This document shows positions 1 through 7,433 of a DNA stretch of 9,319 nt, one piece after another. The notes beneath the pieces are model-generated. The model was given only the letters and a program-made list of their open reading frames with translations. It was not told the DNA's origin and searched no databases. The position numbers were made by a program, and so were the translations under genes. Position 1 is the first letter of the stretch; every line of letters begins with the position of its first letter. The stretch comes from Spongiibacteraceae bacterium (GTDB lineage: Bacteria > Pseudomonadota > Gammaproteobacteria > Pseudomonadales > PIVM01): assembly GCA_030618505.1 (NCBI GenBank), contig JAUXDF010000093.1:1-9319 (forward strand), written 5' to 3'.

Positions 1-1163
1 CGGCATTGAAGGCCATCGAAGCCGGTGTTGATAATATCGATACGGCTATTTCCTCAATGAGCATGACCTACGGTCACTCCCCGACAGAATCAATGGTTGC
101 CATACTGGAAGGTACTGAGCGTGATACCGGCTTGGATATTAATCTTCTGGAAGAAATTGCCGGTTACTTTCGTGAAGTACGAAAAAAGTACGCGAAGTTT
201 GAAGGTGCCTTGCGTGGTATTGATTCGCGTATTCTGGTCGCTCAGGTTCCCGGTGGCATGCTGACCAATATGGAAAGCCAGCTACGCGAGCAAGGTGCCG
301 CTGACAAGCTCGATGAGGTGTTAAAAGAAATTCCTCGGGTACGTGAAGACTTGGGTTATATTCCGCTGGTGACACCAACCTCTCAAATAGTCGGTACCCA
401 GGCGGTATTGAACGTATTGACGGGGGAGCGTTATAAATCCATTACTAAAGAAACTGCGGGTGTTTTAAAAGGTGAGTATGGCGCGACCCCGGCGTCGATG
501 AATAAAGAGCTGCAGAGTAAAGTGCTTGATGGCGCGCAAGCGATTACCTGTAGGCCGGCTGACAACCTGGAGCCTGAACTAAACAAACTGGCGCAGGACT
601 TACGCAGTGTCGCCAAAGAGAAAAATATTAGTCTGGCCAGCGGTGATAATGAAATAGACGATGTGTTGACCTACGCACTGTTTCCGCAGATTGGACTGAA
701 GTTTCTGGAAAATCGTAATAACCCATCGGCATTTGAGCCTGTACCGACTGGCGAAGAGCTGGTTCCGGCTCCGGCGCCAGATAAGGCCAAACCTGCTGCT
801 GGCCCGGAAGTTTATACAGTTTCGGTGGCAGGGCAGCAATATGTGGTGCAGGTAGAGGAAGGTGGGGATTTGTCTAATATTACGCCCGTTGCAGCACACA
901 CTACAGCCCCGTTAGCGGTCGCAAGTTCTCCGGTGGCTCCCGCAGGTGCTGGAACTCCCGTAACGGCTCCTCTGGCCGGAAATATCTTCAAGGTGAACTT
1001 CTCCGCAGGTCAGCATGTTCAGGAAGGAGATGTCATCATAATACTCGAAGCGATGAAAATGGAAACCGAGGTGCGCGCATTTCAGTCGGGTGTGGTTGAA
1101 AGCGTCTCAGTGAAAGAGGGGGATTCGGTAGCGGTTGGCGATATCCTGCTCACAGTCGTCTAA
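1..1163 (+). CDS. oadA: Oxaloacetate decarboxylase alpha subunit, C-terminal part (5' truncated by window edge)
   Basis: This is the C-terminal part of the biotin-dependent carboxyltransferase subunit of the Na+-pumping oxaloacetate decarboxylase. It moves the carboxyl group of oxaloacetate to biotin, giving pyruvate and carboxybiotin. The reading frame is open to the left edge (first full codon at base 3), so the N-terminal TIM-barrel core with its metal site lies outside. The visible part begins within the carboxylase domain (IEAGVDNIDTAISSMS, then YGHSPTES) and continues through the conserved PYC/OADA-type region (LRGIDSRILVAQVPGGML, GYIPLVTPTSQIVG) to about base 735. An Ala/Pro-rich linker follows at about bases 735-965. 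The biotinyl domain closes the protein, with the biotin-attachment motif EAMKMET; the modified lysine is encoded at 1056-1058, 35 residues before the end, the usual distance. oadB follows 15 bases later, supporting OadA over pyruvate carboxylase subunit B or a propionyl-CoA carboxylase. Confidence 0.95.
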   Translation, partial: ALKAIEAGVDNIDTAISSMSMTYGHSPTESMVAILEGTERDTGLDINLLEEIAGYFREVRKKYAKFEGALRGIDSRILVAQVPGGMLTNMESQLREQGAADKLDEVLKEIPRVREDLGYIPLVTPTSQIVGTQAVLNVLTGERYKSITKETAGVLKGEYGATPASMNKELQSKVLDGAQAITCRPADNLEPELNKLAQDLRSVAKEKNISLASGDNEIDDVLTYALFPQIGLKFLENRNNPSAFEPVPTGEELVPAPAPDKAKPAAGPEVYTVSVAGQQYVVQVEEGGDLSNITPVAAHTTAPLAVASSPVAPAGAGTPVTAPLAGNIFKVNFSAGQHVQEGDVIIILEAMKMETEVRAFQSGVVESVSVKEGDSVAVGDILLTVV

Positions 1164-1165
1164 GC

Positions 1166-1170
1166 GGGAG
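1166..1170 (+). promoter_or_regulatory. Ribosome binding site of oadB
   Basis: GGGAG lies just after the oadA stop and 8 bases before the ATG at 1179. That is good spacing for the ATG but only 2 bases from the in-frame TTG at 1173, so it selects the ATG as the oadB start. Confidence 0.65.
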
Positions 1171-1178
1171 TATTGTCG

Positions 1179-2480
1179 ATGTCTCAGTTGCTGAGTTTGT
1201 GGCAAAGCTCCGGTATCTATCAAATGAGCCTTGGTCAAGGCTTTATGATGCTTGTTGGTTTGTTATTGCTGTTTTTGGCGATCAAAAAAGGCTTTGAGCC
1301 GCTGCTTTTAGTGCCAATCGGTTTTGGTGGTATTCTGGCGAATATCCCCGGTGCTGGACTGGCATTTTCAGCGGTTGAAAATGCAGTTTATGCAGCAGAC
1401 CCAGCTGTTATGCAGTTAATGGCCGCTGCCCTGGATATTAGCTTGGAAGGCCCGGACTCTATTATTCATGCTTATCATGGTGCTGGTGCGGCTGCACACC
1501 TTGCCGTTTCTCAAATAGCCTCCGACGCCGGCTATAGCTCTGGCATGCTCTATAATTTTTATACGGTGTCGATTGCCAGTGGCGCTGCCCCGCTGATTAT
1601 TTTTATGGGTGTAGGGGCGATGACAGATTTTGGCCCCTTACTCGCCAATCCCAGAACCCTGTTTCTGGGGGCTGCGGCACAGTTTGGTATTTTCGCTACG
1701 GTGCTGGGTGCTGTGGGTTTGACGGCGCTAGGCGTAATGGATTTCACTCTCGCTGATGCAGCGGCTATTGGTATTATCGGTGGAGCTGATGGCCCAACGG
1801 CGATTTATGTGTCCAGCATACTCGCGCCGGATCTGTTGGGGGCGATTGCAGTAGCCGCCTATTCCTATATGGCGCTGGTGCCGATGATTCAACCGCCCAT
1901 TATGAAAGCGCTGACCACGGAGGCAGAGCGCAAAATTGAAATGGTGCAGCTGCGGCCAGTATCAAAAGCCGAGAAAATCTTCTTCCCCTTGCTGTTATTG
2001 CTGTTGGTTGCCCTGTGTATACCTGATGCGGCACCTCTATTGGGGATGTTTTGTTTCGGTAACCTGATGAAGGAGTGTGGGATGGTCAACCGCCTAAGCG
2101 ATACCGCCCAGAACGCCTTGATCAATATTACGACGATTTTCCTTGGTCTTTCGGTAGGTTCAAAGCTTAGCGCAGATAAGTTCCTGGATCTTAATACTCT
2201 GGGTATCTTGTTGTTAGGTATGATCGCTTTTGCTATTGGCACTGCTTGTGGTGTGCTGATGGCGAAGGGTATGAACCTTGTCAGTAAACAAAAAATCAAC
2301 CCACTTATCGGTTCGGCCGGTGTTTCGGCAGTGCCGATGGCTGCCAGGGTGTCTAATAAAGTTGGCCTTGATGCTAACCCTCACAATTTCCTGTTGATGC
2401 ATGCGATGGGGCCGAATGTTGCTGGTGTTATCGGCTCAGCGGTTGCTGCCGGAGTGATGATAAGTCTGGTTGGAGGTTAA
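1179..2480 (+). CDS. oadB: Oxaloacetate decarboxylase beta subunit, Na+-pumping membrane subunit
   Basis: This is the integral inner-membrane subunit. It decarboxylates carboxybiotin and uses the energy to export Na+. The 433-residue length is typical. The protein is strongly hydrophobic along its length, with helices such as residues 22-36, 165-185, 265-283 and 340-362. The family signature GGADGPTAIY is at 201-210; its aspartate (204) corresponds to the Na+/H+-linked D203 of the Klebsiella protein. Other residues known from work on the Klebsiella pump also fit with a constant offset of one: Y230, N374, G378, S383 and R390, the last four in NPLIGSAGVSAVPMAAR. The pump therefore looks catalytically intact. 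The ATG at 1179 is preferred over the TTG at 1173 because of its ribosome binding site. It is translationally close to oadA and is the last gene of that operon; the following 276 bases are non-coding. The related methylmalonyl-CoA or glutaconyl-CoA decarboxylase beta subunits are alternatives, but the OadA partner makes OadB the best call. Confidence 0.95.
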   Translation: MSQLLSLWQSSGIYQMSLGQGFMMLVGLLLLFLAIKKGFEPLLLVPIGFGGILANIPGAGLAFSAVENAVYAADPAVMQLMAAALDISLEGPDSIIHAYHGAGAAAHLAVSQIASDAGYSSGMLYNFYTVSIASGAAPLIIFMGVGAMTDFGPLLANPRTLFLGAAAQFGIFATVLGAVGLTALGVMDFTLADAAAIGIIGGADGPTAIYVSSILAPDLLGAIAVAAYSYMALVPMIQPPIMKALTTEAERKIEMVQLRPVSKAEKIFFPLLLLLLVALCIPDAAPLLGMFCFGNLMKECGMVNRLSDTAQNALINITTIFLGLSVGSKLSADKFLDLNTLGILLLGMIAFAIGTACGVLMAKGMNLVSKQKINPLIGSAGVSAVPMAARVSNKVGLDANPHNFLLMHAMGPNVAGVIGSAVAAGVMISLVGG

Positions 2481-2510
2481 TTGCTGACCAGCGTTTATTG
2501 TCGTTAAAGG

Positions 2511-2547
2511 TTGTAAGTAAAGACAGTATTTTTGTTTTTACTTACAA
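2511..2547 (+). terminator. Long AT-rich hairpin after oadB (possible 3' end structure or operator)
   Basis: A perfect 11-base inverted repeat (TTGTAAGTAAA at 2511-2521, TTTACTTACAA at 2537-2547) extends inward by five more pairs, two of them G-U. This gives a 16-pair stem with a 5-base loop at 2527-2531. It starts 30 bases after the oadB stop. No run of T follows, so it is not a textbook intrinsic terminator. It could protect the 3' end of the oad mRNA, help termination, or act as a DNA operator, since it also lies just upstream of the first candidate gsp promoter. Confidence 0.4.
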
Positions 2548-2573
2548 AGAGCTAAAGCTATTTCCTGAAAAAT

Positions 2574-2582
2574 TGCTAGAAT
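2574..2582 (+). promoter_or_regulatory. Candidate extended -10 promoter element upstream of gspC
   Basis: TGCTAGAAT matches an extended -10 (TGn followed by TATAAT with one mismatch). No good -35 hexamer stands 16-18 bases upstream, and the oadB-distal hairpin lies about 27 bases away. If used, transcription would start near 2589 and leave a leader of roughly 165 bases before gspC. It rests on motif match alone. Confidence 0.3.
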
Positions 2583-2659
2583 GTAGGGATGCCTGCGGAT
2601 TATATCTGTAGGTTTGGTATTAATTGGGTGAAAGCAACTTCATAAACGCTGCCCCCACT

Positions 2660-2665
2660 TATAAT
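2660..2665 (+). promoter_or_regulatory. Candidate -10 box TATAAT upstream of gspC
   Basis: This is a perfect TATAAT hexamer about 90 bases before the gspC start. The best -35-like match, TTCATA at 2639-2644, is only 15 bases away, so an activator would probably be needed. Between 2481 and 2756 I see no gene, only this box, the upstream candidate, the hairpin after oadB and the gspC ribosome binding site. Confidence 0.3.
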
Positions 2666-2742
2666 AACCTGTCTTCGAGCAGGCGTAGCCAGCAAGGACA
2701 GTAGTCGTAAGATTGCGATTACAGAACTAGAAAATAATAAGC

Positions 2743-2747
2743 AGGAG
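2743..2747 (+). promoter_or_regulatory. Ribosome binding site that fixes the GTG start of gspC
   Basis: AGGAG lies 9 bases before the GTG at 2757. No in-frame ATG occurs before the membrane segment of GspC, so this site decides for the GTG start. Confidence 0.7.
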
Positions 2748-2756
2748 AAGGACTTA

Positions 2757-3740
2757 GTGGAGCGGGCCGCCGCAAATCAGATAATCGAACAGTTGTTAGA
2801 GAAAGTGACAGCTGTTGCTGCTCGAGTGCCTGTCGAAAAGGTGAAACTCGCCATCTATGTTGTATTGCTACTGTGGGTGGTCGACAACCTTGCCTCGTTG
2901 GTATGGATAGCTGTGCCTCAGCCCGATGCCACTTTTGTCGCAACGAGTACTTCTGGCAAGGCGCAAAGTACACAGCGACAAACCGGCCAGTCGGCAAATA
3001 TCAGCAAAATGCAGTCCTGGAAGTTGTTTGGCGAAGTTGATGCGAGTGCAGCTCCCGAGGTTGAAGAGCTAAATCCAGTGGCTACAGAGCTGGACGGAAT
3101 AGAAAACGATGCAGTAAAAACCCGTTTGCAATTGTCCCTTCAAGGGGTGGTGGCTTCATCTAAGCCTGCCAACTCTCGTGCCATGATCGAGTACCAGAAA
3201 AAACAGGAAGTCTACAAAATTGGCGACAAACTGCCGGTTGGCAAACGCGTTGAGCTTGCCAAAATTTTAAGTGACCGAGTGATTCTGGATAACGGCGGAC
3301 GCTATGAGTCTCTACTGCTATACGATGAAAGTGCAATCGCCCGGCAAGCCAAAGGGGCAGCGCCGAAAAAATCCGGTCGCGGGGACAAAGTGATTGATCG
3401 CCGTGGTGAGGAACGCATTACTAAAATGGCGGGCGACTACCGTAAGCAGCTTCTATCCGATCCAACTTCTCTAGCCGATGTTATTAAAGTCTCGGTAGCC
3501 AAGGGCTCCGATGGTGAGGTAATGGGTTATAGAATACGCCCCGGCAAGCACCGAAAGCAGTTTAGTGATCTGGGCTTAAAAAGTGGCGACATAGTTACTG
3601 AGATAAACGGAATAACACTCGACAACCCGGCAAGAGCCCTTGAGGTTTACCGTTTGCTACGCGAGGCTCAGGAGGCCAGTTTTGCGATCAAACGTGGGGA
3701 TGAAGACGTCAGTATTATAGTTAGCCTGGGTGGCGATTAA
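2757..3740 (+). CDS. gspC: Type II secretion system inner-membrane protein GspC with PDZ domain
   Basis: GspC ties the outer-membrane secretin to the inner-membrane platform and helps to recognise substrates. The 327-residue protein has a short cytoplasmic N-terminus, one membrane helix at about 30-52, and a flexible periplasmic stretch. The WKLFGEV motif (88-94) opens the homology region; the HR domain that contacts the secretin N0 domain spans about 121-190 (LQGVVAS, IGDKLPVG, VILDNGGRYESLLL). A charged Lys/Arg-rich linker (about 196-222) leads to a C-terminal PDZ domain at about 240-325 (YRIRPGKHRKQFSDLGLKSGD, then EINGITLDN). The PDZ type, rather than a coiled-coil end, is the common form in Pseudomonas- and Vibrio-like systems. 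It starts with GTG behind a strong ribosome binding site. It is the first gene of the operon; 75 bases separate it from the first in-frame ATG of gspD. Confidence 0.93.
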   Translation: MERAAANQIIEQLLEKVTAVAARVPVEKVKLAIYVVLLLWVVDNLASLVWIAVPQPDATFVATSTSGKAQSTQRQTGQSANISKMQSWKLFGEVDASAAPEVEELNPVATELDGIENDAVKTRLQLSLQGVVASSKPANSRAMIEYQKKQEVYKIGDKLPVGKRVELAKILSDRVILDNGGRYESLLLYDESAIARQAKGAAPKKSGRGDKVIDRRGEERITKMAGDYRKQLLSDPTSLADVIKVSVAKGSDGEVMGYRIRPGKHRKQFSDLGLKSGDIVTEINGITLDNPARALEVYRLLREAQEASFAIKRGDEDVSIIVSLGGD

Positions 3741-3751
3741 GGCAAAATCTG

Positions 3752-3768
3752 AAATTGAAGATCAATTT
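3752..3768. repeat. Short perfect dyad between gspC and gspD
   Basis: AAATTGA and TCAATTT form a perfect 7-pair palindrome around a 3-base centre, 11 bases after the gspC stop. It has one G-C pair per arm and no following T run, so it is a weak hairpin. It may be an operator half-site pair or chance in AT-rich spacer DNA. Confidence 0.25.
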
Positions 3769-3815
3769 GTAAAATCATCCCTCCTGATCACAGTGTGGGA
3801 TATGGAAAGAAAACG

Positions 3816-5873
3816 ATGTATAGATTAGGTCATATTAGTATGAATTTGTTAAAAAGAGCCATCGGGAAAAGGTTGGCGCTATGTTTGTTGCTGATGGCTA
3901 GTTGTGTTGTCACTGGTGTGGCGACAGCTGAGACCTATGAGGTTAATTTTCGCGATACCGATATTCAGGAACTGATTAAATTCGTTGCTGATCGCACCAA
4001 AAAAACCATCGTCATTGACCCCAAAGTAAAGGGTAAAGTTAAAGTTGTTTCCTCCAAACGTGTTGATGAAAAAGAGCTGTATGAGCTTTTCCTCTCCATC
4101 CTTGAGGTGCATGGTTATGCGGCGGTTGATGCAGGTGGTGTAGTACGCATTGTTCCCAGCAAGTCAGCACGCTCCCAGCCGGTTAAGGTTGCCAGTGGCA
4201 AGTTGACCACACAAAACAGCGAAGTTGTTACCCATGTTATCCAGCTGGAAAATGTTAATGCTGCCAAATTGATTCCTATACTCAGACCGCTGGTTCCCCA
4301 GCAGGCGCATATGGCAGCCTATGCACAAAGTAATGCCATTATCATTTCTGACACCTCGGCCAATATTGCCCGCATTAAAAAGGTGATCGAACATATCGAC
4401 AAGTCCTCCTTCCAGGAAACCGAAGTCATTCCGCTGAAACACGCATCGGCTGAGGAGACCGTACGTATTATTGAAAAGCTGGAGAAATCTGCGGCGGGTG
4501 CTGGTGGCAAAACGACGGCGCCACAAAAACGTATTCAGATGGTGGCAGATAAGCGCACCAATAGTGTGATTTTAAGTGGCAATCCCTCCTCACGCCAACG
4601 TGTTAAGAAGTTGATTAAACACCTGGATTCTCCGCTGGATAGAAACGGTAATGCCAAGGTGGTATTCCTGCATTATGCAAAAGCCAAGGAGATGGCAGAA
4701 GTTTTGGGTAAAGTGTCACAGAATATGGCCAAGCTGGAATCACAAAAGGGCGACAAAAAGAATCAGCGCTCCGGGGCAATTATTGAAGCGGATGAGGCAA
4801 CTAACTCATTAATTATCACCGCTGAAGCGGATGTTATGCAATCGATGGCTGCTATTATTGATCAGCTGGATATCCCTCGTGCCCAAGTGCTGGTTGAGGC
4901 GATTATTGTTGAGGTTGAAGACCTTGGTAATAAGAGTCTTGGCATCGAATGGATGTTCGCTAATGGTAATGATGGCTTTGGTGGCTTCTCTGATCCGGAT
5001 TCTCTAAATCCTATCCGCGGCATTGGTCAAGCGGTTGGCGAGGATGATAATATTGACCGGCTGCTTGCGCTGGGGGGGGCTATTGGTGCGGCGCCTGGTG
5101 GTTCAATCGGTATTGGTAAATTAAAAGAAAATGGCACCAGTTTCACGGCGGTCTTGCATGCTCTGGAAGACGATGGGGAGTCCAATATACTTTCAACGCC
5201 CAGTTTGCTAACGCTTGATAACCATGAAGCCTCTATTGTTGTGGGCAAGGAAGTCCCCTTTATTACGGGTAGTTATACCGCCACCGGCGACAGTAGTTCA
5301 AACCCCGGTAATCCTTTTCAGACCATTGAGCGTGAGGATGTTGGTATTACTTTAAAAGTGACTCCGCATATTAACGAAGGTGATGCGGTGATATTGGAGA
5401 TAAGTCAGGAGGTGTCGAGTCTATCAGGTGCGGTTGCCGAAAGGATTGTTACTAATCAGCGTAAGATTGAAACCTCGGTGATGCTCGGTGACGGAGAGAC
5501 TGTCGTTTTGGGTGGCTTGATGTCCGATGAAACCCAGGAGTCTGAGCGTAAAGTGCCCGTACTGGGTGATATACCTTTGCTCGGTCGTTTATTTCGTACT
5601 AATACCACTAGCATAGTAAAACAAAATTTACTGATCTTTATTCGCGTGACGATTATCCGTGACGAGTTTATGATGCGGGAAGTTTCATCCGGAAAATATG
5701 AATATATACGTAATAAACAGCTAAAAGAGCGTGAGGACGGTGTTGCTCTCTACCCGGATGACACCGCCCCCTTGTTTCCAGAGTGGGAGCAACAGCTGCG
5801 TTATCTCGATGAGATTAAGGCTGGGGTTCAACAAGATAGAGAAGCAGCTGATACTCAGAGCACAGAGCAGTAG
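3816..5873 (+). CDS. gspD: Type II secretion system secretin GspD
   Basis: GspD is the outer-membrane channel of the system, a multimeric ring through which folded proteins leave. From the ATG at 3816 it has 685 residues. A signal sequence ends near residue 38 (ATA before ETYEV). Then come N0 (about 39-118), N1 (137-195), N2 (200-271), N3 (279-352), the secretin barrel (about 355-612) with gate segment VGKEVPFITGS and signature VPVLGDIPLLGRLFR, and a charged C-terminal S-domain-like tail. Low-complexity insertions occur in N2 (AGAGGKTTAPQK) and N3 (SQKGDKKNQRS), as in other secretins. The start is uncertain. The ATG at 3816 has GGA 9 bases upstream; an in-frame ATG at 3840 has AGG 10 bases upstream and gives a shorter signal of about 30 residues; a GTG at 3795 is also in frame but poorly supported. 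A cysteine in the signal region could be a lipobox. An 8-G run lies at 5072-5079. The stop overlaps a possible GTG start of gspE by one base. Confidence 0.95.
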   Translation: MYRLGHISMNLLKRAIGKRLALCLLLMASCVVTGVATAETYEVNFRDTDIQELIKFVADRTKKTIVIDPKVKGKVKVVSSKRVDEKELYELFLSILEVHGYAAVDAGGVVRIVPSKSARSQPVKVASGKLTTQNSEVVTHVIQLENVNAAKLIPILRPLVPQQAHMAAYAQSNAIIISDTSANIARIKKVIEHIDKSSFQETEVIPLKHASAEETVRIIEKLEKSAAGAGGKTTAPQKRIQMVADKRTNSVILSGNPSSRQRVKKLIKHLDSPLDRNGNAKVVFLHYAKAKEMAEVLGKVSQNMAKLESQKGDKKNQRSGAIIEADEATNSLIITAEADVMQSMAAIIDQLDIPRAQVLVEAIIVEVEDLGNKSLGIEWMFANGNDGFGGFSDPDSLNPIRGIGQAVGEDDNIDRLLALGGAIGAAPGGSIGIGKLKENGTSFTAVLHALEDDGESNILSTPSLLTLDNHEASIVVGKEVPFITGSYTATGDSSSNPGNPFQTIEREDVGITLKVTPHINEGDAVILEISQEVSSLSGAVAERIVTNQRKIETSVMLGDGETVVLGGLMSDETQESERKVPVLGDIPLLGRLFRTNTTSIVKQNLLIFIRVTIIRDEFMMREVSSGKYEYIRNKQLKEREDGVALYPDDTAPLFPEWEQQLRYLDEIKAGVQQDREAADTQSTEQ

Positions 5874-5884
5874 TGAGAGACGCT

Positions 5885-7432
5885 ATGGAATTGCAAGAGC
5901 AGCTAGAGGGTGCTGATATTGAAGCGGGTGAATTGTCCCCCGGGCTGGAGGGTATTGCACGCAGTAATAAAAAAATTCCTTTTGTGTTTGCCAAAACCTT
6001 TGGCGTGCTAACAGAATTCAGTGCTGCCGATGATGAGGTGGTACTTTATTACCGTACGGGTCTAACGCTTGATGTTCTTTCTGAAATTCGACGTTTTTTA
6101 GGTTGCTCATTTCGCAGCGAACAACTGGACGATGATAGTTTTCAGAAACGTCTGACCAGCGCCTACCAAAAATCTGACAACGAAGCCGAACAAGTGGCCG
6201 AGGATATGGGTGCAGATGTGGATCTGTCCCGTTTAGCTGAGGAGATTCCCGAAGCCAGCGACTTGATGGATGGCGAAGATGATGCGCCGGTTATTCGCCT
6301 TATCAATGCCATACTTTCTCAGGCGGTTCGGGAAAAAGTCTCAGACATACACCTGGAAACCTTTGAAAGCAATCTGGTTGTGCGTTATCGCGTTGATGGT
6401 GTGCTTACTGAGGTGTTGCGACCCAAGCGTATGCTAGCTCCCCTGCTGGTTTCTCGCTTGAAGGTAATGGCCAAGCTCGATATTGCAGAAAAACGTATTC
6501 CCCAGGATGGCCGTATTTCGGTAAAAATTGCCGGTCATGCGATTGATATTCGAATGTCCACTATGCCCTCCGCCCATGGTGAGCGCATCGTACTTCGGTT
6601 GCTTGATAAACAGGCCGGACAGCTGCAGCTTTCGCAATTAAAGATGAGTGAAAAAGCTGAGGCGAGTTTTGCTAAGGCCTTACATACTCCACATGGCATT
6701 ATTTTGGTAACAGGGCCCACCGGTTCAGGTAAAACCACCACGCTTTATGCGGGCTTGAGCCATATTAACGAGCCTAGTCGCAATATACTGACGATTGAAG
6801 ACCCCGTAGAATATATGCTGCCGGGTATCGGTCAGACTCAGGTTAACGTCAAGGTTAAAATGACCTTTGCTGCTGGCTTAAGAGCAATATTACGACAGGA
6901 TCCCGATGTTGTGATGGTGGGAGAGATTCGTGATGTCGACACCGCTGAAATTGCGGTGCAAGCCAGTTTGACCGGTCACCTGGTGTTATCAACCCTGCAT
7001 ACCAATACCGCGATCGGTGCTGTTACCCGTTTGCAAGATATGGGTGTCGAGCCCTTTCTAATGTCCTCCAGTTTGCTGGCGGTAATGGCACAGCGCTTGG
7101 TGCGTATGTTGTGTAATGAATGTAAAGAATCGTACTCCGCCTCAGTCACCGAGCTGGAAAAAATGAAAATGGATACTAGTGAAGAGATCACGCTGTATCG
7201 AGCCAAGGGCTGTGGTAAATGTTCTCAGCATGGTTACACCGGGCGTGCTGGTATTTACGAATTTATTGAAGTTGATGAAGAGTTGCGTCGCTTGATTCAT
7301 GACAATGCCTCCGAGCAGGAAATGGTTGCTTGCGCTCGTAAAAGTAGCATGAGCATATTCGATGATGGCATGCGCCGAGTATTACTGGGTGAAACAACCC
7401 TGGAAGAAGTTTTGCGAGTGACGGTGGGCTAA
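5885..7432 (+). CDS. gspE: Type II secretion system ATPase GspE
   Basis: GspE is the cytoplasmic hexameric ATPase that powers pseudopilus assembly. From the ATG at 5885 it has 515 residues. An N-terminal domain of about 100 residues that should bind GspL is followed by an acidic linker and the N2 domain (VSDIHLE, about 152-158). The ATPase core follows: Walker A GPTGSGKTT (277-285), Asp box IEDPVEY (304-310), Walker B DPDVVMVGEIRD (339-350) with catalytic glutamate 347, and His box TGHLVLSTLHT (363-373). A zinc site is formed by cysteines 410, 413, 443 and 446, with the same CxxC-29-CxxC spacing as Vibrio EpsE. All catalytic motifs are present, so it should be active. A GTG at 5873, overlapping the gspD stop, would add four residues; the choice is not settled, as both starts have weak ribosome binding sites. 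The zinc site and the operon separate it from the pilus ATPase PilB. gspF begins one base after its stop. Confidence 0.95.
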   Translation: MELQEQLEGADIEAGELSPGLEGIARSNKKIPFVFAKTFGVLTEFSAADDEVVLYYRTGLTLDVLSEIRRFLGCSFRSEQLDDDSFQKRLTSAYQKSDNEAEQVAEDMGADVDLSRLAEEIPEASDLMDGEDDAPVIRLINAILSQAVREKVSDIHLETFESNLVVRYRVDGVLTEVLRPKRMLAPLLVSRLKVMAKLDIAEKRIPQDGRISVKIAGHAIDIRMSTMPSAHGERIVLRLLDKQAGQLQLSQLKMSEKAEASFAKALHTPHGIILVTGPTGSGKTTTLYAGLSHINEPSRNILTIEDPVEYMLPGIGQTQVNVKVKMTFAAGLRAILRQDPDVVMVGEIRDVDTAEIAVQASLTGHLVLSTLHTNTAIGAVTRLQDMGVEPFLMSSSLLAVMAQRLVRMLCNECKESYSASVTELEKMKMDTSEEITLYRAKGCGKCSQHGYTGRAGIYEFIEVDEELRRLIHDNASEQEMVACARKSSMSIFDDGMRRVLLGETTLEEVLRVTVG

Positions 7433-7433
7433 T

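Noticed and set aside
6..8. TTG as the start of the oadA reading frame
   Set aside because: The frame is open to the left edge and the first residues lie in the middle of the conserved carboxylase domain, so this is an internal codon of a truncated gene.
1889..2299. Minus-strand ORF of 136 codons inside oadB, and a similar one of 144 codons at 8186-8620 inside gspF
   Set aside because: Both lie opposite strongly conserved coding sequence, have no ribosome binding site that I can see and no recognisable domain; they are shadows of the sense genes.
2589..2645. 18-codon ORF in the gspC leader as a regulatory leader peptide
   Set aside because: AGGG is directly against the ATG with no spacing, the peptide shows no run of one amino acid, and there is no attenuator-like structure after it.
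3786..3801. CRP-like or other operator around TGATCACAGTGTGGGA before gspD
   Set aside because: Only a 4-base palindrome (CACA-G-TGTG) is present and it does not match the TGTGA-N6-TCACA pattern.
5731..5916. Small + strand ORF across the gspD-gspE junction
   Set aside because: It runs out of frame with the end of gspD and the start of gspE, both of which are well supported, and it has no family features.
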